Assembly: GCA_050949255.1 (NCBI GenBank)
Contig: JBMNFJ010000016.1
Span: 496,001 to 560,000, forward strand
DNA from: UBA3941 sp002385665
GTDB lineage: Bacteria > Bacillota > Clostridia > Caldicoprobacterales > UBA3941
Reading direction: 5' to 3'
DNA: 64,000 bases
Of this stretch, positions 34,077-42,885 are shown in pieces. Under the pieces are notes generated by a model, which did no database searches, was not told the origin of the DNA, and worked only from the letters and a program-made list of their open reading frames with translations. How positions within the stretch are numbered: position 1 is the stretch's first letter; each line of letters opens with the position of its first letter. The translations under genes were made by a program, and so were the position numbers.

Positions 34077-35765
34077 TTGCTGGGAAATATATTAGCTGTA
34101 ATAAACCTGTTCTTTGCTATAGTAATAGGACTGTACTTTTTTAACCTGTTAAAGGGTCAACAGGGAAACAGGACCGCTGTGGAGAAAGAGTCGAGAAAAG
34201 AGCTGGAGAAGCTTCAAAGGCTAAGGGAGATATCCCTCAGTGAACCCCTATCTGAAAAGACAAGACCCAACTCCTTTAAAGATATAATTGGGCAGGAGGA
34301 TGGCATTAAAGCCTTAAAGGCAGCCCTTTGTGGACCTAACCCCCAGCACGTATTGATATATGGACCGCCTGGGATTGGTAAAACATGCGCTGCGCGTATT
34401 GTCCTTGATGAGGCAAAGAAAAACCCCATGTCACCATTCCGAAAAGATGCTAAGTTCATAGAGATGGATGCTACTTCAGTCCGGTTTGATGAACGCAGTA
34501 TAGCAGATCCGCTAATTGGATCGGTTCACGATCCAATCTACCAAGGGGCAGGCCCGATGGGAGTGGCAGGAATACCGCAGCCAAAGCCCGGGGCTGTTAC
34601 AAAAGCCCATGGCGGTATATTATTTCTTGATGAAATAGGAGAACTGCATCCGATACAGATGAACAAGCTCCTTAAGGTGTTGGAAGATCGGAAGGTTTTT
34701 TTGGAAAGCGCATATTATAACTCGGAGGACAGAAACATCCCAAGGCATATACACGAGATCTTTAGGAATGGATTGCCGGCAGATTTCAGGCTGGTTGGGG
34801 CTACCACCAGAAGTCCTGAGGAGATACCCCTGGCTATAAGGTCCAGATGTCTGGAGATTTATTTTAGGGGTTTAACCCAGGAAGAGATTATGATTATAGC
34901 CCGTAATGCCGCTATTAAGGCTGGTTTATATATGGGAGAAGATAGTGTTCAAATAATAGGTAAGTATGCGTCCAATGGACGTGATGCTGTAAATATTGTT
35001 CAGTTGGCTGTAGGTTTGGCCTTATCGGAGAATCGGGATCATATTCTGGCCAAGGACATTGAATGGGTTATAAACAGTGGACATTATTCGCCCCGTCCAG
35101 AAAAAAAGGTGTTGGATTCTCCCCAGGTAGGGTATGTAAATGGTCTGGCGGTATATGGGGCCAATTTAGGTACCATAATTGAGGTGGAGGCATCGGCCCT
35201 ACCCAGTGTTAAGGGCGGTGGTATTGTTACTATAACCGGAATCGTAGATGAAGAGGAAATCGGCTCCGGAGGTAAGAAAAGCAGGCGGAAAAGCACCGCG
35301 AAGAGTTCAGTGGATAACGTAATGACGGTATTGAGGAAGTTTTTGGATGTCGATCCAAGGGATTATGATATACATTTGAATTTTCCTGGAGGTATCCCCA
35401 TTGACGGGCCGTCAGCGGGAATAAGTATGGTAACAGCGATTTATTCGGCTATAACGGGTCTACCCATCGACAACCACACTGCAATGACCGGCGAAATATC
35501 CATACGGGGTGAAATAAAACCGGTGGGTGGTATCAATGCAAAATTGAATGCTGCGGTAGAGGCAGGTGTCAAGAAGGCAATAATCCCTAAAGAAAATTGG
35601 AATGAACAGTACTTAACATATGATATAGAGATAATTCCGGTAACAAGGATAGAAGAGGTCATAGATCAGGTGGTGTGCAAGAGACTGGAGGGACAAAACC
35701 TGGAACCTCTTGTACAAAACGCAAGCCTCCTTAGCGCTTCCGGAAGAAGGCATTATACAAGTTAA
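34077..35765 (+). CDS. lonB: ATP-dependent protease LonB
   Basis: A 562-aa membrane-anchored Lon-type protease. Residues 3-22 form a membrane helix. The AAA+ domain has Walker A GPPGIGKT with Lys102 and Walker B ILFLDEIGEL. The Lon proteolytic domain carries the Ser446-Lys489 dyad (PIDGPSAGIS and GGINAKLNAA). Unlike classical Lon it lacks the large N-terminal LAN domain. In Bacillus LonB is made in the forespore and linked to sporulation control; that role is assumed here from family only. TTG 34077 follows AAGGAGG. It has its own terminator, separating it from the lon locus. Confidence 0.95.
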   Translation: MLGNILAVINLFFAIVIGLYFFNLLKGQQGNRTAVEKESRKELEKLQRLREISLSEPLSEKTRPNSFKDIIGQEDGIKALKAALCGPNPQHVLIYGPPGIGKTCAARIVLDEAKKNPMSPFRKDAKFIEMDATSVRFDERSIADPLIGSVHDPIYQGAGPMGVAGIPQPKPGAVTKAHGGILFLDEIGELHPIQMNKLLKVLEDRKVFLESAYYNSEDRNIPRHIHEIFRNGLPADFRLVGATTRSPEEIPLAIRSRCLEIYFRGLTQEEIMIIARNAAIKAGLYMGEDSVQIIGKYASNGRDAVNIVQLAVGLALSENRDHILAKDIEWVINSGHYSPRPEKKVLDSPQVGYVNGLAVYGANLGTIIEVEASALPSVKGGGIVTITGIVDEEEIGSGGKKSRRKSTAKSSVDNVMTVLRKFLDVDPRDYDIHLNFPGGIPIDGPSAGISMVTAIYSAITGLPIDNHTAMTGEISIRGEIKPVGGINAKLNAAVEAGVKKAIIPKENWNEQYLTYDIEIIPVTRIEEVIDQVVCKRLEGQNLEPLVQNASLLSASGRRHYTS

Positions 35766-35788
35766 TCTGGATCACGAAATGGACATCG

Positions 35789-35817
35789 AATGCCGGTCAT
35801 ATTGCCGGCATTTTTTT
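35789..35817 (+). terminator. Intrinsic terminator of lonB
   Basis: AATGCCGG (35789-35796) and CCGGCATT (35805-35812) form an 8-bp stem ending in a run of T residues. Confidence 0.88.
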
Positions 35818-35819
35818 CC

Positions 35820-35848
35820 TTGCACCGTTTTATTCTTGAGTATATAAT
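35820..35848 (+). promoter_or_regulatory. Upstream promoter of lon
   Basis: TTGCAC (35820-35825), a 17-base spacer and TATAAT (35843-35848). Together with a second promoter at 35904-35932 it gives lon two tandem sigma-A-type promoters, each near an ACTTCGAT repeat. Confidence 0.6.
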
Positions 35849-35903
35849 TACTTCGATGGAGTTTTCAGGTTTTTTACCATAAGATTTTTATTCATACTTC
35901 AAG

Positions 35904-35932
35904 ATGACAACTTCGATCCTTGATGATATAAT
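35904..35932 (+). promoter_or_regulatory. Proximal promoter of lon
   Basis: ATGACA (35904-35909), a 17-base spacer and TATAAT (35927-35932), with an extended -10 TG at 35924-35925. It lies 34 bases before the lon start codon. Confidence 0.65.
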
Positions 35933-35965
35933 TGTAGGCTGCTATTGAGAAAGGAGCAACTAAGG

Positions 35966-38318
35966 ATGTCAAAGAAAAATATAAGGACCAGACAAATGCC
36001 CTTATTACCACTTAGGGGGTTAACGGTTTTTCCATATATGGTCCTACATTTTGATGTAGGCAGACAAAAGTCCATTGCGGCATTGGAAGATGCAATGGTA
36101 AATGATCAAGATATATTCTTGGTAACCCAAAAGGAACCGGAGATTGAAGAGCCTGATAAGGACAGTTTGTTTAAGGTAGGAACGGTTTCTAAGATAAAAC
36201 AGCTGCTAAAGCTCCCGGGGGATACCATTAGGGTATTGGTTGAGGGTATCAATAGGGGAAGAATTATTGAGTTTCTGGAGAACGATAAGTTTTTTGAAGT
36301 GTTGATAGAGGAACAAGTAGATCAAGGGGAAAGCGACCCACTAGAGGAAGAAGCATTGATGAGAACCGTCATGGATTCTTTTGAAGAGTATATCAAGCTA
36401 AGCAATAAGATCTCTCCAGATACCTTGGTGTCTGTTAATACAGTAGACGATATAGGCCAATTTGCAGATATCCTGGCTGCCAACGTACTTGTAAAAAACA
36501 GTCATAAACAAGAGGTCCTGGAAGCTTTTCAGCCAATAGAGAGGCTTCAAATACTGCATGAATTTTTGGAAAATGAAATCCAGATACTGAGGATTGAAAA
36601 AAAGATAAATCTCAGAGTAAAAAAACAAATTGATAAGGTTCAAAGGGAGTATTACCTCAGGGAGCAGATGAAAGCTATACAGAAAGAATTGGGGGAAAGC
36701 GACAGTATATCCGCCGACGTTGAAGAATACAACGAAAGGATTGAAAAGGCTGCACTCCCAAAGGAAGTCCACGAAAAGGCTATGAAGGAACTGGACCGTT
36801 TTTCCAGGACACCTGCATCCTCGCCGGAGAGCTCCATCATCCGCACTTACCTGGATTGGATATTGGATTTACCATGGAATTATGAAACCAAGGATAACCA
36901 TAACCTGAAAACAGCGGCCCGTATCCTGGATCAAGATCATTATGGATTGGACGAGGTTAAGGAAAGGGTAATGGAATATTTAGCGGTTCTCCAACTCACC
37001 CAAAATATGAAAGGCCCTATCCTGTGCTTTGTTGGGCCGCCTGGGGTGGGCAAGACCTCTATTGCAAAATCCATTGCCAGGGCATTGGGAAGAAATTTTG
37101 TCCGCATGTCCCTGGGTGGTGTACGAGACGAAGCCGAGATTAGAGGGTCATAGGCGTACCTATGTAGGCTCCATACCGGGTACTATAATATCCTCCATGA
37201 AACAAGCGGGGTCAAAAAACCCAGTCTTTTTGTTAGATGAGATCGACAAGATGAGTAGTGATTTTAGAGGAGATCCCGCATCTGCCATGCTGGAAGTATT
37301 AGACCCTGAACAAAACCATACCTTCAGGGACCATTATCTGGAACTGCCTTACGACTTATCCAAGGTTATGTTTTTAACCACTGCTAATACATTGGATACA
37401 ATACCCCGTCCCTTGCTGGATAGGATGGAGGTTATACGTATAGCAGGCTATACAGAGGAGGAAAAAACAAATATCGCATTGAAATATCTTATTCCAAAAC
37501 AGCTGGAGGCCCACGGGTTAAAGAGAGGAAACATTATATTTACTGAGCAGAGTGTTCGGAGCATTATCAACCTCTATACCAGGGAAGCCGGAGTAAGGGG
37601 CTTGGAAAGGCAGATAGCCGCTATCTGCAGAAAGGGAGTAAGATTCTTATTGGAGACCGGTAGAAAAAGGATCCGGATAACGCCGAATAATCTTCATGAA
37701 TATCTGGGGGTACCACGGTTTAGCGTTAATAAGGCAAATCAGAAAGACGAGATTGGTATGGTTACGGGACTTGCATGGACGGCTGTGGGTGGAGATACCC
37801 TTTATATAGAGGTAACCCCTATGATGGGGACAGGTAAGTTGGTTTTAACGGGACAATTAGGAGATGTAATGAAGGAGTCTGCTAGGGCAGGGCTTAGCTA
37901 TATTAGATCCAAAGCTAAAGAATTTGGTATTGATCCGGAATTTTATAGCAATACGGATATTCATATCCATATACCTGAGGGTGCTATACCGAAGGACGGC
38001 CCGTCAGCGGGTATCACCATAGCAACTGCTATTATTTCAGCTTTAACCAAAACACCGGTTAGGCGTGATGTAGCAATGACAGGTGAGATTACCTTAAGAG
38101 GCAGGGTGTTACCTATAGGAGGATTAAAAGAAAAGATTCTGGCTGCACACAGGGCAGGCATTACCAAAGTTATAATTCCTGATGAAAATACCAAGGATCT
38201 AGAGGAGATACCGGAAAACATAAGAGAAGAAATAGAAATTGTAGCGGTTCAGCATATGGAAGAAGTCTTGGAACATGCGCTATCTGGGGGGGAAGTGGAT
38301 AAATATGGAGGTAGTTAG
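35966..38318 (+). pseudogene. lon: Lon protease gene, interrupted by a single +1 frameshift
   Basis: Two overlapping frames together encode one normal Lon of about 783 aa. The first (from ATG 35966) holds the LAN domain (MPLLPLRGLTVFPYMV) and Walker A GPPGVGKTS, ends with DEAEIRG, then Ser and TAG at 37151-37153. The second frame resumes exactly at GHRRTYVGSIPG, then Walker B VFLLDEIDKM, and the protease dyad region with DGPSAGIT and GGLKEKILAAHRAG, ending at 38318. One extra base at about 37145-37148 (GGGT) explains the break. Neither half has a complete ATPase. It may be a true mutation, a sequencing error, or much less likely a programmed frameshift. The promoters, ribosome binding site and engB overlap are intact. 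Confidence 0.9.
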
Positions 38319-38913
38319 GGCTGAATTTATTACCAGTGCAGTAGAATCCAACCAATATCCGGCAGACCATCTGCCCTATGTGGCGCTGGTAGGCAAATCC
38401 AATGTGGGCAAATCTTCTATGATTAACACCGTAACAAACCGATCCAAGCTGGCCAAGACCAGTGGGCAGCCGGGGAAAACCCGGCTGGTAAATTTCTATA
38501 GGATCAATAATGCTTTCTATCTGGTTGATCTTCCTGGATATGGGTTTGCCAGGGTGTCCCAAAAAGAAAAGGAAAGATGGGGGTATATGATTGAAACCTT
38601 TCTTTCTTCTTCCCCTAATCTATTAGGGATAATCCAGTTGATAGATATAAGGCATAATCCAACCGCAGATGATATGACTATGCTCAATTGGATCGAACAT
38701 TATGAAATGCCTTTAATTATACTGGCCACAAAGGCCGATAAGCTAGGAAAAACCAGGATAAAACCCCAGATTGACAAGATTCGGAGGAAACTTGAGATAT
38801 CATTGGATATTCCCATTATTCCATTTTCATCCAAAACCGGTCAGGGGAAAGAGGCCTTACTTAAGGCCTTGGACTCCCTTCTTAAAAATCCTCCTGATTT
38901 TCAGGGTTTATAA
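38305..38913 (+). CDS. engB: Ribosome biogenesis GTP-binding protein YsxC/EngB
   Basis: A 202-aa TrmE-Era-type GTPase needed for large ribosomal subunit assembly. G1 is GKSNVGKSSM, G2 lies in SGQPGKTR, G3 is DLPGYG, G4 is TKADK and the G5-like segment is FSSKTG. ATG 38305 is chosen behind GGGGGGAAG; it overlaps the 3' end of lon by 14 bases, the conserved lon-engB arrangement of Firmicutes. Its 3' end overlaps the convergent propeller gene by 32 bases. If ribosomes stop at the lon frameshift, coupling could be disturbed, though the second half of lon can in principle still be translated. Confidence 0.96.
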   Translation: MEVVRAEFITSAVESNQYPADHLPYVALVGKSNVGKSSMINTVTNRSKLAKTSGQPGKTRLVNFYRINNAFYLVDLPGYGFARVSQKEKERWGYMIETFLSSSPNLLGIIQLIDIRHNPTADDMTMLNWIEHYEMPLIILATKADKLGKTRIKPQIDKIRRKLEISLDIPIIPFSSKTGQGKEALLKALDSLLKNPPDFQGL

Positions 38914-40597
38914 GTATTGTAGTATTGCCTAAGGTGATCCTTTCGATTTCCCTGTCGCTGTTATTACCCTGGCTGTTATTGATTTCGGGGGAATCTTCAT
39001 CCTGGATACCGGAATCACCTGCAAATTGGGTGTCCTCTTCCCTTGGAACATCTCCATTCGCGGCTGGTTGATTTTCCGATGATTCCACTGCCCCACCGCC
39101 TTCACTCAATCCTAGGTCATCTACTGCTGATCTTGAATCATTATCTGGATCGGTATCAATCTGGGGAAGAGAATTCTCTACTTGGATCTTACCGTCCTGA
39201 TCTAAGGTAATAGGTAAAGGTTTATACCGTTTTTCATTAGCATCATATACCCTGGTACTAACCTGCCGCGACCTTAGCTGAAGCTGTTTTATTTGGAAAT
39301 CCAATTGTTTAAGCTGCGCATGAATATTGAAGAGGGAACGATCGTTTATTTGCATTTGCTCTTGAAGAGTATATACCAAAGAATTTAAACGATCAACCTG
39401 AGCCGATAGCTCCTTAATACTTTCCCCAAGGCTGTTGTTTTTCCTCCTTATGGAAGTAATTGCTCTTTTTATATCAGTCAACGCCAATGGATCCTTTCGC
39501 TCCGGTTCAGGACCCCATGGGGATAATTGGGCTTTAGGTGCGTCTTGGGCTTGTGTCTTGCCCGGTAAAAACTCATCTTTAATACCCATCAGTTTTAATT
39601 CGGGATATCCTTGCCCCCACAGGCTGAGAGATTTTGGTGCTCCATTGTCCAAATAGGTAAAATTAAGCAAAGTTGCATCACAGTTCATACTTTCTCTAAT
39701 CGATTGGGGAGGTGACCAGGTTTTACCCAAATCAGTTGAAATTCTTCTATATATTAGTCTATCCTCTTTCCAAAAACAAGACAGCCCATCATCAGCCTCC
39801 GTCATCACCGGGGTCTCTATACTATGGGGAGTCTCATGGATCAATAGTTTCTGCCATGGATTGGAATTATCCTGAACCGATTCCGGTCTTAGCAGATGGT
39901 GTATCCGGTATTCTTCTGCTCCTTCTGAAAGCCAAAGGATGTGTAAATCATCCGCAGAACCTGCAAAAATTCTGTAACTATGGGCTGATAATGAGGAATG
40001 AATATGAACCGGATCCATCCAGGATAAAGAGGCATGGTCATAGATACAGTGGTATAGATGGTCTTTATTTCTCCATCTTTGGGTAAACAGCAGTTGAAGG
40101 TTGTTATTATTATCGATACAAGGAGTATGTATTACAGTCATTTGATCAGATACGAATTTCCAAACCCTTCCACCATTCCATTTTCCTCCTTGTAAGTAAT
40201 AATGGGCCATAGTTTCTCCACTTCTACTGAGGGAATGATTTATGTAATAGAGAATATGAACTCCCAAGGCCGAGGAAAGAATAAAATAGTAGGGGATATC
40301 CTGGTATCTGGAATATATCCGATCTACTACTTGGCTGTTCCATTTACCTTCCAGGAATTCGTAGTATACTAATTGGCGTGTTGTGGTATAGGCAATAAGG
40401 CGGATAATCCCTTTACTGTCCAGAGTAACAGAATATCCCTTTATAGGTTGGGAATCAATGTATTTATGGGTAGACCAATCACCCTGAATGTTGGTGGCAT
40501 ACCCAATCCTTTGGTTTTCTGATAGGTAAAAGAACCATAGAGTGCCCTCCTGATCCAGCAGATAATGAGTACATTCAAATTTGGTAAGCCCATTCAT
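38882..40597 (-). CDS. Uncharacterised beta-propeller-like / coiled-coil protein
   Basis: A 571-aa protein of unknown function. Residues 1-350 look like sialidase/BNR-type propeller blades: repeated W-rich strands (GDWSTH, GKWNSQVV, GGKWNGGRV) and one exact Asp-box, STDLGKTW, at 287-294. Residues 390-455 form a clear coiled coil (SIKELSAQVDRLNSLVYTLQEQM). The tail is acidic and Ser/Asn/Gly-rich, ending with a short conserved-looking ITLGNTTILINPENQ. There is no signal peptide. ATG 40597 behind AAGGGGG is preferred over 40645. It is divergent from the SPOCS-like gene, and a spore-related role is possible but unproven. Confidence 0.7.
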   Translation of the reverse strand: MNGLTKFECTHYLLDQEGTLWFFYLSENQRIGYATNIQGDWSTHKYIDSQPIKGYSVTLDSKGIIRLIAYTTTRQLVYYEFLEGKWNSQVVDRIYSRYQDIPYYFILSSALGVHILYYINHSLSRSGETMAHYYLQGGKWNGGRVWKFVSDQMTVIHTPCIDNNNNLQLLFTQRWRNKDHLYHCIYDHASLSWMDPVHIHSSLSAHSYRIFAGSADDLHILWLSEGAEEYRIHHLLRPESVQDNSNPWQKLLIHETPHSIETPVMTEADDGLSCFWKEDRLIYRRISTDLGKTWSPPQSIRESMNCDATLLNFTYLDNGAPKSLSLWGQGYPELKLMGIKDEFLPGKTQAQDAPKAQLSPWGPEPERKDPLALTDIKRAITSIRRKNNSLGESIKELSAQVDRLNSLVYTLQEQMQINDRSLFNIHAQLKQLDFQIKQLQLRSRQVSTRVYDANEKRYKPLPITLDQDGKIQVENSLPQIDTDPDNDSRSAVDDLGLSEGGGAVESSENQPAANGDVPREEDTQFAGDSGIQDEDSPEINNSQGNNSDREIERITLGNTTILINPENQEDF

Positions 40598-40802
40598 AAC
40601 GGTAACCCCCTTAGAATTCCAGCACGAGTCGGAACTGACCTTCATTTAATATCAAGGTCCATACACTCAATGCGTCTTGGTATTATCAAAGCATTATTTT
40701 TGAAACTTCCCTATTCACAAAAGTTGCCCTCCTTACATACTATGCAATATAAGGAGCGCACATGCTCTAATATATGAGACCACTTATTGAGGGGGTTATA
40801 AG

Positions 40803-41525
40803 ATGTCTTTTTATTCTCAGCAAAATCAAGGGAATGAACGCTGTCCTTCGCTAATTGGTTTCGATGGGTTAAAGAGGATAAAAGAACGGGTTTGTATTCA
40901 AGTCAATAAAGTTTACGATGCTTGCCTGCAACAGGAAGTTTTGGAGAATGTCAGGGTCAATCTTACCCATGTAAAAGGATCTGGGTTTGAGCCACCCCTA
41001 ACCTTAGTTAGCTGCAGAAGTACTTCAGTCACGGGTAAGCTGGTAGGAACTATAATTCAAAGGCTAGAAGATAGACCAAACTTTGCCAGGGTAAGAACCA
41101 AAGTCGAGATACCCATCGAAGTTGTGTTTGAGGATGCCAGGAGAAAACAGGGGGTCGGAAAGGCCGTTATAACTATACCTAAAGATGTAATAATGTTTGT
41201 GCCGGATGAATCCGTCATACCTTTCCAGCTGGAAAGTGTTGTAAATGCGATATGCGTTTCAGGAATGTTTATACCTGGCGATGCATTTAGATTCGATCTA
41301 GATGTATGTATAACCATCATACTCAAGATTATCGCAAAGGTCGAACTATTAATACCTGCATTCGGTTTCTGTGAGATACCTCCCTGTGAAGAATTTGCTG
41401 CCAATGTATGCGATGAGTTCTTCAGGCTGCCTCTATTCCCGCCACAAATAGAGGATATGCCACTCGATCCTAGGCCATCTCCCAGACCCAGGTTGCTTGG
41501 ACAGGAAGATGAGGTAGAAGAATAA
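40803..41525 (+). CDS. Clostridial protein of unknown function, possibly SPOCS/DUF3794-like spore protein
   Basis: A 240-aa protein without signal peptide or membrane helices. It has a beta-rich pattern with KERVCIQVNKVYDACLQQ near residue 30, SCRSTSVTGKL, RPNFARVRTKVEIPIEVVFEDA, a VPDESVIPFQLESVVNAICVSG segment and a Cys-containing FCEIPPCEEF, followed by a Pro/Arg and acidic tail. The opening segment resembles the SPOCS (DUF3794) domain seen in spore morphogenetic proteins, but the match is by memory and weak. ATG 40803 follows GAGGGGG. It is divergent from the propeller gene, with about 200 bases between the two starts, and ends at a strong terminator. Confidence 0.6.
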   Translation: MSFYSQQNQGNERCPSLIGFDGLKRIKERVCIQVNKVYDACLQQEVLENVRVNLTHVKGSGFEPPLTLVSCRSTSVTGKLVGTIIQRLEDRPNFARVRTKVEIPIEVVFEDARRKQGVGKAVITIPKDVIMFVPDESVIPFQLESVVNAICVSGMFIPGDAFRFDLDVCITIILKIIAKVELLIPAFGFCEIPPCEEFAANVCDEFFRLPLFPPQIEDMPLDPRPSPRPRLLGQEDEVEE

Positions 41526-41539
41526 AACCAAGTAAGGAA

Positions 41540-41578
41540 AAATCCTATAAGCTCATTGAGCCTATAGGATTTTTATTT
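41540..41578 (+). terminator. Intrinsic terminator of the SPOCS-like gene
   Basis: AAATCCTATA (41540-41549) pairs with TATAGGATTT (41563-41572), with an inner GCTC/GAGC stem, followed by TTATTTT. It lies directly against the 3' end of the convergent tRNA gene. Confidence 0.85.
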
Positions 41579-41665
41579 TGGTGCCCAAGGTCGGATTCGA
41601 ACCGACACGGTATTGCTACCACGGGATTTTGAGTCCCGCACGTCTGCCAATTCCATCACTCGGGC
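41579..41665 (-). tRNA. tRNA-Leu (anticodon CAA)
   Basis: An 87-base minus-strand class II tRNA including the encoded CCA. The acceptor stem GCCCGAG pairs with CTTGGGC (one G-T), the anticodon loop is ACTCAAAAT with CAA, the variable arm is long as expected for leucine, and the T-loop is GGTTCGAATCC. Confidence 0.96.
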
Positions 41666-41694
41666 AAGTATTTATCTCATAAGACTGTAAAAAT

Positions 41695-41723
41695 ATATTA
41701 GCATAATTGATGAAGAAATGCAA
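41695..41723 (-). promoter_or_regulatory. Promoter of tRNA-Leu(CAA)
   Basis: On the minus strand TTGCAT (41723-41718) and TAATAT (41700-41695) are 17 bases apart, 29 bases before the tRNA 5' end. Confidence 0.7.
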
Positions 41724-41784
41724 CTATTTATTTAGGACAACAATATAACACTGTCATGTTAATCATTTTACAGAAACTAATGTA

Positions 41785-41814
41785 TTGCTTGTGCCTACAA
41801 ATCCATGTTATAAT
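41785..41814 (+). promoter_or_regulatory. Promoter of the YdjM-like gene
   Basis: TTGCTT (41785-41790), an 18-base spacer and TATAAT (41809-41814), with an extended -10 TG at 41806-41807. Confidence 0.65.
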
Positions 41815-41861
41815 CTTGCTATGTCTGTTAAGATATTTTATGTAAACTAGAAGGTGATTAC

Positions 41862-42806
41862 ATGGATTTGATTACACATGGGGTTGTTGGTTTAGCCCTT
41901 GGTAGTTTAACCGGGGCACCTGGTATAATAGATAACCCATTGGCTATAGGCAGTATTATAGGTTCTATAATACCCGACGGTGATATAATCTATCAACTAA
42001 AGGGGGACTATACCTATTTAAAGCATCATAGGGGTCCATCCCATTCAATAACTGTGGGAACAATAATATCTTTGATTATTTCCGGAGTTCTTCGGGTACT
42101 ATTTCATGATTTTTCATTTTGGAGTATCTTTATCTGGACCTTTGGTGCCTATATGTTGCATATAGGCTTAGATATATTCAACTCCTATGGAGCAAAAATT
42201 TTATGGCCTTTTAGCCGTAAAAAAATTGAATCAGGATTGCTATTGATTTTTGATCCTGCTCTGCTTATTTCGGCCGGCGTGATTTCTTTTTCCGGAGGAG
42301 CTAATAGGGGACGGATAGCGGCTAGTATAGTATTCTTCGCGCTGTATCTTTTATTTAGGTGGGTGCTGAAGAGAAGTGTATATAAGAACTTGGTTTACTA
42401 TTTTGGGAGAGAAGCAGGGCAGGAGATAGCTGTCATGCCCTCTATGCTACGACTTTTCAAATGGGACTTCATCCTGTACAGGAATGAAGAGATCATAACT
42501 GGGCGTGTAAATATCTTAAGAAGCGATATAGAGATAAGAGATCGCTTAAAACGTAGCAGCGCGGGACTGGAAAATCTGGTGATGGATACCAAAATAGGTA
42601 GATTTTTTAAAGAGTTCTCCCCTCATTATCATATAGATTGGATTAGTGATGGAAAGAACCACAAGGCTATTATCACAGATCTAAGGTATTATGTAAAGGG
42701 GAGCTATCTCCACCATGCTACCGCATTATTTAACTCACAATTAGAACTCATCTATTCTGCATTTCAGCCCTACAGCAAACAAAGAGAAATAAAAATTCCT
42801 GTCTGA
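41862..42806 (+). CDS. YdjM/YbcI family (DUF457) membrane-bound metal-dependent hydrolase
   Basis: A 314-aa protein. The N-terminal MDLITHGVVGLALGS, the PDGDIIY motif and LKHHRGPSHSI carry the conserved His and Asp residues that define the family, and GAYMLHIGLDIFNSYG follows. About five membrane helices occupy residues 20-170; the C-terminal 130 residues are soluble. Family members are predicted hydrolases of unknown substrate; some are under SOS (LexA) control in enterobacteria, but no LexA box was seen here. The stop codon lies inside its own terminator hairpin. Confidence 0.85.
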   Translation: MDLITHGVVGLALGSLTGAPGIIDNPLAIGSIIGSIIPDGDIIYQLKGDYTYLKHHRGPSHSITVGTIISLIISGVLRVLFHDFSFWSIFIWTFGAYMLHIGLDIFNSYGAKILWPFSRKKIESGLLLIFDPALLISAGVISFSGGANRGRIAASIVFFALYLLFRWVLKRSVYKNLVYYFGREAGQEIAVMPSMLRLFKWDFILYRNEEIITGRVNILRSDIEIRDRLKRSSAGLENLVMDTKIGRFFKEFSPHYHIDWISDGKNHKAIITDLRYYVKGSYLHHATALFNSQLELIYSAFQPYSKQREIKIPV

Positions 42807-42823
42807 GCCAGACAGGTTTTTTT
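42798..42823 (+). terminator. Intrinsic terminator overlapping the YdjM-like stop codon
   Basis: CCTGTCTG (42798-42805) and CAGACAGG (42809-42816) with a 3-base loop are followed by seven T residues. The TGA stop is within the stem-loop. Confidence 0.9.
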
Positions 42824-42885
42824 GCAACTTTTTATCACTAATCGCGTCAGTATGTATAGAAATGAAATACAAGGAGGGACTAGGG

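Noticed and set aside
37140..37155. Programmed +1 frameshift in lon as the default explanation.
   Set aside because: No known recoding signal or stimulatory structure is evident at GGG-TCA-TAG, and Lon is not known to need recoding; mutation or sequencing error is simpler.
35945..38318. Two separate genes at the lon locus (35945-37153 and 37029-38318).
   Set aside because: Neither frame alone encodes a complete AAA+ ATPase, and they join exactly at the conserved Lon sequence, so they are one frameshifted gene. The first 40 residues of the second frame before GHRRTY are a shadow of the first.
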